From: Bacteroidaceae bacterium
GTDB taxonomy: Bacteria > Bacteroidota > Bacteroidia > Bacteroidales > Bacteroidaceae
Direction: 5' to 3'
Assembly (NCBI GenBank): GCA_017622815.1
Contig: JAGAQH010000018.1
Span: forward strand, 1 to 64,000
DNA length: 64,000 bases
Below the pieces are notes generated by a model. That model was not told the DNA's origin. It worked only from the letters and a program-made list of their open reading frames with translations, and made no database searches. The number at the start of each line of letters is the position of its first letter. The stretch's first letter is position 1. The position numbers and the translations under genes were made by a program. Positions 7,683 to 17,700 of this stretch are shown here, in pieces.

Positions 7683-8813
7683 ATGGAACTATTCGACGTT
7701 TATCCCCTTTTCGACATTGCCATAGACCGTGGCGAGGGATGCCACGTATGGGACGAGGAGGGAACAGAATACCTTGACCTCTATGGCGGTCATGCCGTCA
7801 TCAGCATAGGTCATGCCCATCCCCATTATGTTGAGGCTATTGCCTCGCAGGTGGCACGTCTGGGCTTTTACAGCAACTCGGTGCAGAACCCCTTGCAGAA
7901 GGATCTCGCCCTCACTCTGGGCAAGGTGTCAGGCTACGAGGACTATCAGTTGTTCCTCATCAACTCCGGTGCCGAGGCCAACGAGAACGCACTGAAACTG
8001 GCCTCTTTCTACAACGGCCGCACTCGTGTGCTCTCTGCCGAGAAGGCCTTCCATGGCCGCACCTCTCTGGCCGTTGAGGCTACCGCCAATCCCAAGATTA
8101 TTGCTCCCATCAATGCCAACGGCCATGTCACCTATCTGCCCATCAACGAGATAGAACCCTGGCGTGCCGAGATAGAGAAGGACGACGTGTGCGCCGTCAT
8201 CATCGAGTGCATACAGGGTGTGGGCGGTATCCGCATGGTGGAGGCCGGTTTCCTGAAGGAACTGCAGGCTCTTTGCGAGGCTCACAACACCGTCCTCATC
8301 TGCGACGAGATACAGTGCGGCTACGGCCGTTCCGGCAAGTTCTTCGCCCACCAGCATCTGGGCGTGCGCCCCGACATGATCACCGTGGCCAAGGGCATCT
8401 GCAACGGCTTCCCTATGGGAGGCGTGCTCATTTCGCCCAAGTTCACTCCCGTCTACGGACAGTTGGGCACCACCTTCGGAGGCAACCACCTCGGTTGTGC
8501 CGGAGCCTTGGCCGTGCTGGATGTTATCGAGAGCGAAGCCCTTGTGGAGAATGCCGCCCAAGTGGGTGACTATATCATGGAGCAGTTGCGTGCCATGAAC
8601 CTGCCTCACGTGGTGGACGTGCGCGGACGTGGCCTGATGATAGGCATAGAACTGGACATCCCCTACAAGGAACCCCGTACCCGTCTTATCAAGGAGGAGC
8701 ACATCTTCACCGGTTGTTCCGGCACCAATGTCATCCGTCTGCTTCCTCCTCTGTGCCTTACTAAGGCCGAGGCCGACCGCTTCCTGGAGGCTTTCCGCAA
8801 AGTACTGTCGTAA
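7683..8813 (+). CDS. argD: Acetyl/succinylornithine aminotransferase
   Basis: This 376-residue class III PLP aminotransferase makes the N-acylornithine of arginine synthesis. Visible are INSGAEANENALKLA, LICDEIQCGYGRSGKFF and the region VAKGICNGFPMGGV containing the PLP lysine. The start at 7683 (MELFDVYPLFD) is preferred over an in-frame ATG seven codons upstream because it matches the family N-terminus and avoids overlap with argC. proC follows after 2 bp, so coupling is likely. Confidence 0.95.
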   Translation: MELFDVYPLFDIAIDRGEGCHVWDEEGTEYLDLYGGHAVISIGHAHPHYVEAIASQVARLGFYSNSVQNPLQKDLALTLGKVSGYEDYQLFLINSGAEANENALKLASFYNGRTRVLSAEKAFHGRTSLAVEATANPKIIAPINANGHVTYLPINEIEPWRAEIEKDDVCAVIIECIQGVGGIRMVEAGFLKELQALCEAHNTVLICDEIQCGYGRSGKFFAHQHLGVRPDMITVAKGICNGFPMGGVLISPKFTPVYGQLGTTFGGNHLGCAGALAVLDVIESEALVENAAQVGDYIMEQLRAMNLPHVVDVRGRGLMIGIELDIPYKEPRTRLIKEEHIFTGCSGTNVIRLLPPLCLTKAEADRFLEAFRKVLS

Positions 8814-8815
8814 AC

Positions 8816-9559
8816 ATGAAGATAACAGTCATAGGCACCGGCAACATGGGCGGTGCGCTGGTAAAGGGTTGGTGCCGGGCAGGGCTTGCCCAGGACCTTG
8901 CCATTACGGCCCGTACCCTGGCCACCTTGGAGCGTTACACCTCCGTATATCCCCAGTTGACGGCCCACACAGACAATGTGCAGGCCGTGCAGGGAGCCGA
9001 CGTTGTTGTCCTTGCCGTCAAGCCCTGGCTTGTGGACGAGGTAGTGGCAGAGATACAGCCTGCCCTGGGCACAGCCGTTTTGGTCAGTGTGGCAGCCGGA
9101 GTGCGCCACGAGCGCATTGACGTGTATGCCATGCCTAACATTGCCGTGGAGTATGGCGAGGGCATGACTTTCATAGAAGAAGCATCCCCTTATAATATAA
9201 ATAAGGTATCGGAACTCTTCTCCCTCTGTGGCCGTGTGCAAGTGGTGCCGGCAAAGCAGATGTCTGCCGGCATGCAGGTATCCGGTTGCGGCATAGCCTA
9301 TGTGATGCGCTATGTGCGTGCCATGATGGAAGGCGGTGTGGAACTCGGCCTTCGTCCCGACGAGGCACGTCAGGCCGTCCTTCAGACCATGAAGGGAGCC
9401 GTGGCCGTACTCGAGGAGAGCGGACGCCATCCCGAGGATGCCATAGATGCCGTCACCACCCCCGGCGGATACACCATCCGTGGCCTCAACGCCATGGAGG
9501 ATGCAGGCTTCACCCGTTCCGTGCTGGCAGGGCTGAAGGCCAATGAACAGAAGAAATAG
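8816..9559 (+). CDS. proC: Pyrroline-5-carboxylate reductase
   Basis: This 247-residue enzyme performs the last step of proline synthesis. It has an N-terminal Rossmann motif GTGNMGGALVKGW and the C-terminal PGGYTIRGL segment typical of ProC. It is slightly shorter than the usual 265-275 residues. It is packed between argD (2-bp gap) and proB (1-bp gap), joining the proline branch to the arginine operon. Confidence 0.94.
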   Translation: MKITVIGTGNMGGALVKGWCRAGLAQDLAITARTLATLERYTSVYPQLTAHTDNVQAVQGADVVVLAVKPWLVDEVVAEIQPALGTAVLVSVAAGVRHERIDVYAMPNIAVEYGEGMTFIEEASPYNINKVSELFSLCGRVQVVPAKQMSAGMQVSGCGIAYVMRYVRAMMEGGVELGLRPDEARQAVLQTMKGAVAVLEESGRHPEDAIDAVTTPGGYTIRGLNAMEDAGFTRSVLAGLKANEQKK

Positions 9560-9560
9560 C

Positions 9561-10346
9561 ATGAAAAGAATAGCCGTAAAGATAGGCAGTGCAGTGCTTA
9601 CCCGGGCCGACGGCACTCTGGACGTTACACGTCTGTCGTCTCTCGTAGACCAGATTGCCGAATTGCGCCATCGTGGCATAGAGGTCATTCTCATTTCTTC
9701 CGGTGCCGTGGCATCGGGTAGGGGAGAGTTGCACCTGAGCCTGAAGAGCACTCTGGAGATGGACTCCGTGGAACAGCGGCAGTTGTTCTCTGCCGTAGGT
9801 CAGGCAAAACTGATAAACCGTTACTACGACTTCCTGCGTGAACACCATATCCCCGTGGGTCAGGTGCTGACACAGAAGACCGACTTTGACTCAGAGGAGC
9901 ACCGCGAGAACATGCGCCGTTGCATGGAAGTGATGCTCTCGCACGGAGTCTTGCCCGTAGTGAACGAGAACGATACCGTCTGCATCACCGAACTCATGTT
10001 CACCGACAACGACGAACTCTCCGGCCTCATTGCCAGGTTGATGGGCGCCGACACCCTCATCCTGCTGAGCAATGTGGACGGTCTGTACAACGGACGTCCC
10101 GGAGACGAGGGTGTCAGCCTCATACCCGTGGTGGAGGCAGGACACGATGTAAACGAATACATACAGGCCGAGAAGTCCGGTGCCGGGCGCGGCGGCATGC
10201 AGAGCAAGTGCAAGACAGCCATGGAAGTGGCTGCCTCAGGCATAGACGTGCTTCTGGCACGCGGCAACCGTGAGAATGTGCTTGTGGACCTCGTCAGCAA
10301 TGCCCCTGCCGTGCCACATACCCACTTCGTGCCAGGAAAACCTTAA
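9561..10346 (+). CDS. proB: Glutamate 5-kinase without PUA domain
   Basis: This 261-residue amino-acid kinase phosphorylates glutamate for proline synthesis. KIGSAVLT, LISSGAVASGR, VNENDTV and the segment GRGGMQSKCKTA are visible. It ends without the C-terminal PUA domain of E. coli ProB (367 residues), a short form found in many bacteria. The start at 9561 is chosen because it follows the proC stop by 1 bp; an in-frame ATG at 9543 would overlap proC. Confidence 0.94.
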   Translation: MKRIAVKIGSAVLTRADGTLDVTRLSSLVDQIAELRHRGIEVILISSGAVASGRGELHLSLKSTLEMDSVEQRQLFSAVGQAKLINRYYDFLREHHIPVGQVLTQKTDFDSEEHRENMRRCMEVMLSHGVLPVVNENDTVCITELMFTDNDELSGLIARLMGADTLILLSNVDGLYNGRPGDEGVSLIPVVEAGHDVNEYIQAEKSGAGRGGMQSKCKTAMEVAASGIDVLLARGNRENVLVDLVSNAPAVPHTHFVPGKP

Positions 10347-10400
10347 AGTCCTTAAGGTCCTTAAAGTCCTTAAAGTCTCTAAGGTCCTTAAAGTCCCTTC
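10347..10400. repeat. 9-bp tandem array (AAAGTCCTT)
   Basis: Six units resembling AAAGTCCTT or AAGGTCCTT fill the proB-proA gap. A similar 9-bp array lies at 45569-45622 (CTAAGGACC type), roughly the reverse complement. Confidence 0.85.
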
Positions 10401-10419
10401 TCTTTAACCCCCAACCCCT

Positions 10420-11586
10420 ATGGAATCAGAATACATAAAACTCGCCTCGCGCCACCTGGCCTCTCTGAGCACGGAAGCCATAAACACCCTGCTCGTGGAC
10501 ATGGCCAATGCCGTGGAGCGTGGCACCGATGCCATACTGGCAGCCAATGCCCACGACCTGGAGCGCATGGACCCTGCCGATCCCAAATACGACCGTCTAC
10601 GCCTTACCGCAGAGCGTATCTCTGGTATTGCCGCCGATTGTCGCAATGTAGCCTCTCTGCCATCCCCCCTGGGTCGCGTCCTCAGTCACCGCACATTGCC
10701 CAACGGACTGGACATCAGCCGTATCAGTGTGCCCTTTGGCGTGATAGGTGTTATCTATGAGGCACGACCCAACGTAACCCTCGATGTTGCCGCCCTCTGC
10801 CTGAAGGCTGGTTCTGCCGTGGTGCTAAAGGGCGGTTCGGATGCCGAGGAGAGCAACAAGGCCATCTGTGCCGTTATCCACAACGTCCTGTTCGAGCACG
10901 GTCTGGACCCAGCCACCGTCACCCTTCTGCCTGCCACACGCGAGGCAACGGCCGAACTCCTTTCTGCCGAGGGCCTGGTGGACCTTATAATCCCCCGCGG
11001 TTCTGCAGGACTGATACGCTATGTGCGCGAGAACTCAAAGGTTCCCGTCATTGAGACCGGTGCCGGAGTGGTACACTGCTATGTGGACAAGGATGCCGAC
11101 ATGGAGATGGCAAAGCGCATCATACACAATGCCAAGTGCCGCCGTGTCAGTGTGTGCAATGCACTGGACTGTCTGTTGGTGCATCGTGACCTCGAGCCAC
11201 GTCTGTCCGAACTCCTCGCCCCCATGCAGGGACAGGTACAGTTCCACTACGGCGAGTTCGGCCGCGAATGGCTCTCGCACGATCTCAGCATCCGTGTGGT
11301 CAGTGGTCTGGACGAGGCGCTGGCACACATCCGCACCTATGGGTCCGGTCATAGCGAAAGCATCGTCACAGCCAACCAGGACACCGCCGACCGTTTCCTG
11401 CGAGAGGTGGATGCAGCCTGTGTCTACCATAATGCCCCCACCTCCTTTACCGACGGGGCGCAGTTCGGCCTTGGCGCAGAGATAGGCATCTCCACACAGA
11501 AACTCCATGCCCGTGGCCCCATGGCCCTGGAGGAGATAACCACCAGCAAGTATATAATAAGGGGTAATGGGCAGACACGAGGGTGA
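10420..11586 (+). CDS. proA: Gamma-glutamyl phosphate reductase
   Basis: This 388-residue aldehyde-dehydrogenase-fold enzyme reduces glutamyl-5-phosphate. Visible are [30 protein letters not shown] and the active-site region [15 protein letters not shown], with the catalytic Cys just before NALD. Its length is close to the usual 410-420. It follows proB and forms the third proline gene of the cluster. Confidence 0.95.
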   Translation: MESEYIKLASRHLASLSTEAINTLLVDMANAVERGTDAILAANAHDLERMDPADPKYDRLRLTAERISGIAADCRNVASLPSPLGRVLSHRTLPNGLDISRISVPFGVIGVIYEARPNVTLDVAALCLKAGSAVVLKGGSDAEESNKAICAVIHNVLFEHGLDPATVTLLPATREATAELLSAEGLVDLIIPRGSAGLIRYVRENSKVPVIETGAGVVHCYVDKDADMEMAKRIIHNAKCRRVSVCNALDCLLVHRDLEPRLSELLAPMQGQVQFHYGEFGREWLSHDLSIRVVSGLDEALAHIRTYGSGHSESIVTANQDTADRFLREVDAACVYHNAPTSFTDGAQFGLGAEIGISTQKLHARGPMALEEITTSKYIIRGNGQTRG

Positions 11587-11826
11587 ATGAGGGGAGGACC
11601 CTCCCCCTTGCCCAGTCCGCGCGTCGAACTGGAAAGTTCTCCCCTCACAAGGTACAGAAGCACATCGGTGCTTCTTCTGAAGACCTTGCTCGCCCTGCGA
11701 GGGAGGGGAGTGAGTACAACTGACAGATAAAATTACGAGGCAGACAAATATTATTAACATCCCTATTCCCCAAGTACATCCTACTCCCCTCCCTTGTGGA
11801 GGGGCAAGGGGGAGGGTCCTATATTT
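11587..11826. other. Spacer holding an inverted pair of hairpin repeats
   Basis: The gap before argF' has a partial reverse repeat copy at 11596-11613 (GGACCCTCCCCCTTGCCC) and a full forward copy at 11782-11819. The 168 bp between them include a hairpin with AGAAGCAC/GTGCTTCT arms. The arrangement matches the pairs in the leucine operon. No gene was identified. Confidence 0.7.
11782..11819 (+). repeat. GGGTCC hairpin repeat, copy 3 (before argF')
   Basis: TACTCCCCTCCC, a TTGT loop and GGAGGGG form a 7-bp-stem hairpin followed by a G-rich tail ending GGGTCC. It ends 7 bp before the argF' start codon, almost the same spacing as the copy before leuD. Confidence 0.85.
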
Positions 11827-12795
11827 ATGAAAAGTTTTCTCAATGTACAAGACCTTGGCGACCTGAAGCAGGCACTGGCCGAGGCACGCGAAATCAAGCA
11901 GGACCGTTTCAAGTATGTGGAACTTGGTCGCAACAAGACCGCTCTGCTCGTCTTCTTCAACAACAGCCTGCGCACACGCCTTTCCACACAGAAGGCGGCA
12001 CTGAACCTGGGCATGAACGTTATTGTGCTGGATGTGAATGCCGGAGCGTGGAAACTGGAAACCGAGCGCGGTGTCATCATGGACGGTGACAAGAGCGAAC
12101 ATCTGCTGGAGGCTATTCCCGTGATGAGCAGTTACTGCGATGTCATTGGCATCCGCTCCTTTGCAGGTCTTACCGACCGCGAGTACGACTATGCCGAGAC
12201 CGTCTACAATCAGTTCGTGCGCTATTCCGGCAAACCCGTCTTTGCCATGGAAACAGCCACCGTGCATCCCTTGCAGGCCTTTGCCGACCTCATTACCATA
12301 GAGGAACACAAGCAGACGGCACGTCCCAAGGTGGTGCTCACCTGGGCTCCCCATCCCCGTGCCCTGCCGCAGGCCGTTCCCAACAGTTTTGCCGAGTGGA
12401 TGAATGCCGCCGACGTAGACTTCGTCATCACCCATCCCGAGGGCTATGAACTGGATCCTGCCTTTGCCGGCAACGCCCGTGTGGAGTATGACCAGATGAA
12501 GGCTTTTGAAGGAGCCGACTTTGTCTATGCCAAGAACTGGTCATGCCCCGGCGTGACACGTCCCGAGGACTACGGCAAGATACTGACCGACTATCACGAC
12601 ATGCTCCACTGGACCGTGTCCGACCGCCAGATGGCAGTTACCAACAACGCACGTTTCATGCACTGCCTGCCCGTACGTCGCGGCATGATTGTCACCGACC
12701 AGGTCATCGAGGCACCCACCTCTCTCGTCATCCCCGAAGCCGCCAACCGCGAGATATCCGCCACCGTGGTGCTCAAGCGTATCCTGGAAGGATAA
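11827..12795 (+). CDS. argF': N-succinylornithine-type transcarbamylase
   Basis: This 322-residue protein is very close to the Bacteroides fragilis ArgF' sequence as I recall it, through FFNNSLRTRLSTQ (carbamoyl phosphate), MDGDKSEHLLEAIP, HPRALPQAVPNSF and MHCLPVRR. It transfers a carbamoyl group to N-succinylornithine rather than ornithine. The residue that decides acetyl versus succinyl specificity (Pro90 in B. fragilis, Glu92 in the Xanthomonas acetyl enzyme) is Ser90 here. From memory, Ser at this position in the acetyl enzyme gave succinyl specificity, so I keep the succinyl assignment. The start at 11827 fits the family. Confidence 0.93.
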   Translation: MKSFLNVQDLGDLKQALAEAREIKQDRFKYVELGRNKTALLVFFNNSLRTRLSTQKAALNLGMNVIVLDVNAGAWKLETERGVIMDGDKSEHLLEAIPVMSSYCDVIGIRSFAGLTDREYDYAETVYNQFVRYSGKPVFAMETATVHPLQAFADLITIEEHKQTARPKVVLTWAPHPRALPQAVPNSFAEWMNAADVDFVITHPEGYELDPAFAGNARVEYDQMKAFEGADFVYAKNWSCPGVTRPEDYGKILTDYHDMLHWTVSDRQMAVTNNARFMHCLPVRRGMIVTDQVIEAPTSLVIPEAANREISATVVLKRILEG

Positions 12796-12812
12796 GCGGC
12801 GAGTGTGGTATT

Positions 12813-12884
12813 GGACGTTGCGTGCAGCGTCCGGACAATATGCATAACAACATAGTAGGGACCCGGTAGCCGGGTCCCTACTAT
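12813..12884. repeat. REPIN-like palindromic element, copy 2
   Basis: A first palindrome GGACGTTGCGTGCAGCGTCC (12813-12832, one imperfect pair) is followed by a perfect 15-bp stem at 12852-12884: ATAGTAGGGACCCGG, loop TAG, then its complement. It lies between convergent argF' and the sulfatase, so it may also end transcription from both sides. Confidence 0.8.
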
Positions 12885-12908
12885 GCTTTATAAGAGTCTG
12901 TTTTCAAG

Positions 12909-14468
12909 TCAGCGCTTTATACGTTCCAACTCCTTGCTGATGCTGTCGCATACGGACTTGTATTCGTTGGCCTTGTTCACGCTCTCGTCATACTCGCCGT
13001 TCACTCTTCTGAACAGTTGGGGCGAGGTGGAATAGCCCGTTTCTATCTTCGGACCCCATGGTATGATGGTGGCTCCGCCCTTTGGTTCTATGAACTTCCA
13101 CTGTGGGGTGCGTAGCGTGAGGGTATGGTTCTGTGCCATTCCTATGGCATAACTGCGTCCGTCCCCTTCGGCGCCAAACCATGTGGCTTCCTGTTCGGGC
13201 TGGCCGTCGGGAGACAGAGCCTTGCCCTTGCCAACACCCACAACGCTTGCCATGACGTCAAGGAAGTCAATCTGCGAGAGCAGGGCATCCCTTGTACCAG
13301 CCTCCTGTATTGTGGCTGGCCAGTGTACTATGAAGGGTACGCGTGTGCCACCCTCGAAGGCACTGTACTTGCCGCCACGCAAACCGCCTGTGGGAGAGTG
13401 TTCGCCCACCAGTTCCTCTGCCTGGTCCTGATAGCCGTCGTCCAGCACGGGGCCGTTGTCGCTGGTCAGTATGATGATGGTGTTTTCCAGCAATCCCTGT
13501 TCCTCCAAGGTGCGCACTATCTCGCCCACGCTCCAGTCGAACTGCACTATGGCATCGCCACGCAGTCCCATCTCGCTGGTTCCGCGGAAGCGCGGATGTG
13601 GGAATCTTGGCACGTGCACATCGTTGGTGGCGAAATACATGAAGAAGGGCTTCTCCCTGTTTTTCTCTATGAAGTCCACGGCATGTGCAGTGATGCTGTC
13701 GGCAATGTTCTCGTCTTTCCAGAGGGCCTTTCCTCCGCCTTTCATGTAGCCTATACGTCCAATGCCGTTGACTATGGAGTAGTCGTGCCCGTGTGAACTC
13801 TTCAGGTTATAGAGCAGTTCTGGATTGTTGCGTCCCGTGGGTTCCCCCTCGAAGTTCCTGATGTAACTGACGTAGATGGGAGCCGTGGGGTCGTAGTTTG
13901 CCACGGTACTGTTCTCTATGAACACGCAAGGCACACGGTCGGCCGTTGCTGCCATGATGTACGAGTAGTCGAATCCTATATCGGGCAAGGCGGGCGAGAT
14001 GGGCTTGTTCCAATCCTGCTTGCCTGTCTGTGCTTCCAGTCCCAGATGCCATTTGCCAAAGGCCGCTGTGGTGTAGCCGGCATCCTTGAACACATCCGCT
14101 ACGGTGTATTGGTCGGGCGAGACAATCATTGCCGCATCGCCGGCAGCCACATCGGTACCCTGCTTGCGCCATGGGTACTGTCCGGTGAGAAGGGCATAGC
14201 GAGAAGGTGTGCTTGTGGATGCCACGGCATGGGCGTTGGTAAAGCGCAGACCGTTCTGTGCCAACTTGTCCACGTTGGGCGTCTTCACTCCCTTGGCGCC
14301 ATAGCACCCGAGGTCGCCAAATCCCAGGTCGTCAGCATAAATAATTACCACGTTGGGACGTGTCTGCTGCAAGGCCGGCTCATGGTCTGGCGTGCGCGTT
14401 GCCTGTTGGGCAAAGACAGCCCCGGGCAATGCGGCAAGGGAGAGCAGCCCTTTGTTCAAGTGTCTCAT
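12909..14468 (-). CDS. Exported serine-type sulfatase
   Basis: This 519-residue S1-family sulfatase removes sulfate esters. A signal peptide (residues 1-20, cut after AVFA) sends it out of the cytoplasm. The metal-binding start VVIIYADDLGFGDLGCYG and the active-site signature STPSRYALLTG are clear. The modified residue is Ser (codon AGC), so a radical-SAM anaerobic sulfatase-maturing enzyme must convert it to formylglycine. GKWHLG and TSDNGPVL are also conserved. It is divergent from the sialidase, which fits removal of sulfate from mucin or other host glycans; the true substrate is unknown. Confidence 0.93.
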   Translation of the reverse strand: MRHLNKGLLSLAALPGAVFAQQATRTPDHEPALQQTRPNVVIIYADDLGFGDLGCYGAKGVKTPNVDKLAQNGLRFTNAHAVASTSTPSRYALLTGQYPWRKQGTDVAAGDAAMIVSPDQYTVADVFKDAGYTTAAFGKWHLGLEAQTGKQDWNKPISPALPDIGFDYSYIMAATADRVPCVFIENSTVANYDPTAPIYVSYIRNFEGEPTGRNNPELLYNLKSSHGHDYSIVNGIGRIGYMKGGGKALWKDENIADSITAHAVDFIEKNREKPFFMYFATNDVHVPRFPHPRFRGTSEMGLRGDAIVQFDWSVGEIVRTLEEQGLLENTIIILTSDNGPVLDDGYQDQAEELVGEHSPTGGLRGGKYSAFEGGTRVPFIVHWPATIQEAGTRDALLSQIDFLDVMASVVGVGKGKALSPDGQPEQEATWFGAEGDGRSYAIGMAQNHTLTLRTPQWKFIEPKGGATIIPWGPKIETGYSTSPQLFRRVNGEYDESVNKANEYKSVCDSISKELERIKR

Positions 14469-14509
14469 AGTAGGATATCAAAAGTCTGGTTTGACAATAG
14501 ATTGTAGCA

Positions 14510-14541
14510 CAAAGTTAAGATATATAGGTCTATTGCACAAG
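14510..14541 (-). promoter_or_regulatory. Promoter of the sulfatase gene
   Basis: On the minus strand CTTG, 20 bp, then TAACTTTG match the Bacteroidota TTTG-N19/20-TAnnTTTG consensus with one mismatch. The -7 box is about 42 bp before the start codon. Confidence 0.65.
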
Positions 14542-14619
14542 GAACTCGGTGTTAAATAAGCATAATACCAAGGATATGCGCCCTATTCTTGTAGTTAGAC
14601 GAGAATATGCACACTTTTC

Positions 14620-14650
14620 TTTGGGTCTTTCTGTATTATTTGTAACTTTG
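14620..14650 (+). promoter_or_regulatory. Promoter of the sialidase gene
   Basis: TTTG (14620-14623), 19 bp, TAACTTTG (14643-14650) is a perfect match to the Bacteroidota promoter consensus, about 53 bp before the start codon. Confidence 0.8.
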
Positions 14651-14703
14651 TGACCGATAAAATGATATGAAACAATAACCAATAACCTAAGCAAACAAGA
14701 AGA

Positions 14704-17700
14704 ATGAAGAAGTTTTATCTCCTCCTTATTGCCATGTTCCATTGTGTGGTGGCGACATGGGCGCAGGAAGCCAACACCTCGTGGTCAGTGGGTTCTGCCG
14801 CTAACGACAAGGCCAATATCACATGGATTGGTTTCACCGTCCCCACGGTGAACGACGAGGGCGATGCTGTGACAGAGGTACCTCTGCACAACATCCACCT
14901 CTGTACCAACAAGAACAACACTGGCGAGAAGACCGCCTACATGGTAATCTCCTCTACAAAAGACATCAGCGGCAGGGTGGGCATCTCCACCAACAAACCC
15001 GAACCTCAGCACAATGTTCTGATAGAATACAAGTTCGAGGATATCACCCTGCAGGCAGGAAGCACATACTACATGTTCTTCTCCACCTCCAACACCAATG
15101 TGGCATCCTGCGGACAGCGCATAGCCATAGACAATGCCAGCGGCAACTACGCCCCCAAGGTTAGTGCCGGCGGTTCCGAGCGAACCTGGGTTCCTTATTT
15201 CAAGGTTAATGTTGCCGATGCCAATGCCGTTCCTCCCGTATTCTCTTCTGTCTACGGCGAGAAGTGGCTCCGTCTTACCAACTGCAACAATGCCAACTAT
15301 GCATGGAGTGCTCCTTCCTCATCCAAGGCCGGCACGGCAAAGATGGACATGAGCCAGGAGAACCAGTTGTTCTGCTTCGTGGGCAACAATACAGACGGTT
15401 TCACCATCTACAGCAAGACGCTCGGCGAGGAGTACAAACTCACCGCCAGCACTTCTCCCGGCAACGGCACCGCGGCTTCATGGACCACCGGCACTGCCGC
15501 AAAGTGGTTCCTGGACATGAGCCAGAACTCTGCCGCCACCAAGCCCGGTATCGGTGTCACCACCAATGTGGCAGGCGGTTTCTCCCTGAACATGTATGGC
15601 GGAGCAGGAGGCGACCTGAAGTTCTACGGCATTACCGATGGCGGTTCACGCTGGACCATCAGCCGTGTCAACCCCGAGGCACTGGACATCACCTTTGCCG
15701 TAACAGGCGAGACCAAGTATCCCGAGACAAACACCCGCATCGGTGACTTCAAACTGACATACGGCACCACCACATCCACCACCACCATTACCAAGGAACT
15801 GGACGGTACAGCCATGAAGTTCTATCTGCCCTACGGACAGGAGGTGAGCATGAGCACCTTCACCTACCACGGATGGAATGCATCCGTTGAGGAGGGCGAG
15901 AAGACCACCGTCACCTTCACCGGCGACATGGAGAGCGAGTACCAGTACCTCTGGTACCACAACAATCCCCCATACCGTATCCCTGCCATTGCCACACGCA
16001 AGGACGGCAAACTGCTGGCCATCAACGACTATCGCCCCTGTGGCGGCGACATAGGCTTCGGCCGTGTGGACCTGGTTCAGCGTATCGGTTCGCCCGACGG
16101 CACAAAGTGGGAGGAAGGTACGGTCATCATCCAGGGTAACGAGAAGGATTCATGGAATGGCAACGACGGTTTCGGAGACCCTGCCCTGTGCATCGACCGC
16201 GAGACAGGCCGTGTGCTGCTCATCTGCGTGACGGGCCATACCGTATGCGGCAGTGCTACACGCCAGAACCCCAACCGCATAGCACGTTTCTACAGCGAGG
16301 ACGGAGGCAAGACCTACCATAGCGTGGTAGAGGGCCGCGACTCCGTCTATGACGACATCACCGAGGAGTTCTACAGCCTTTGGGACACCGAGGCCTACAA
16401 GGCCGGCGACAAGACCAGCACCGACCAGTACACCGCACAGAGTTTCTTCTTCGGCTCGGGCCGCATCTTCCAGAGTTCCAAGATAAAGGTGGGCGAGTAC
16501 TACCGCATCTATGCCGCCCTGTGGAGCAAGGACATGCACAACCGTGTGGCATACTCCGACGACTTCGGCCTGACATGGCACATCCTGGGCACACGCGAGG
16601 ACATGCCCTTCCCCAACTTCGGCAACGCCAACGAGCCCAAGTGTGAGGAACTGCCCAACGGCGACGTCATCATGTCTGCCCGCAAGCCCCATGGCCGCTA
16701 CTACAACATATTCACCTACTCCGACATAGAGAAGGGCCAGGGCTCCTGGGGCACAGGCACCAACAGCAACATCCCTGCTCCCAGCGACTGGAACGGAACC
16801 AACGGCGAGATTACCACCTACCAGGTGGAGGACGCGGACGGCAACCTCTGCAACATCGCCCTCCAGTCCCTGCCTCTCGGTCTGGAAGAGTACCAGGGCG
16901 ACGTGCGCCGCAACGTAGGTTTCTACTTCAAGGACATTACCAGCCCCTACAGTTACCAGAAGGCCGGCAAGAACGACGTGGCCACCTTCGCCAACGGTTG
17001 GCAGAAGGGTATGGTGGTGAGCACCACCCAGTCAGGCTCCGCTTACAGCACCTTCACCCTGCAGGAGGACGGCCGTCTGGGCTTCTTCTACGAGGAGACC
17101 CCCGGAGGCTACTCCATGGTGTACGTGCCCCTGACCATTTCCGAGATTACCGGTGGCAAGTACGTCCGCATAGTGGGCGATGCACAGCCCACCGATGCCG
17201 CCCCCATAGACATTACCTATACATACAAGTATGGCGACACGGAGTGGTACACTCAGAGCGAAGTGGCATACGTGGGCGAGAACTTCCCACCCGTCTATGA
17301 ACCGGCTTACGTCAGCGCAAGCGGTGTTCCCGAGCGCAAGGCTACTGCCGAGGATGCAGGAAAGAACTTCGTCATCTCCTGTACCCTGAGCGAGGACATC
17401 CCCTTCCTGCCCTCCGCCTCATTCGACCTGGGCGTGTGGTATTCGCTCACTATCCGTGGCACTAAGTATCCCCACTACAATGCCTCTACCGGCAAGTTCC
17501 CCTGCGCCACCTCCAAGCAGACGGGCGACAAGACCCTGTTTGCTTTCGTGGGCAACCCCTACACGGGTTACAAGATACAGAACCTTGCCCTTGGCGAGGA
17601 TAAGGCCGTGGGCGGTACCATTGCCAACAACGGTCACGTCAGCCCCGTTGCTTTCGAGTCTGCCCCCTACTTCGTTCTGGAGAACAACAGCGGTCACCTT

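Noticed and set aside
11794-11826. Extended start for argF' within the hairpin repeat
   Set aside because: The phase differs from the leuC and second-leuA peptides, and the ATG at 11827 matches the family N-terminus.
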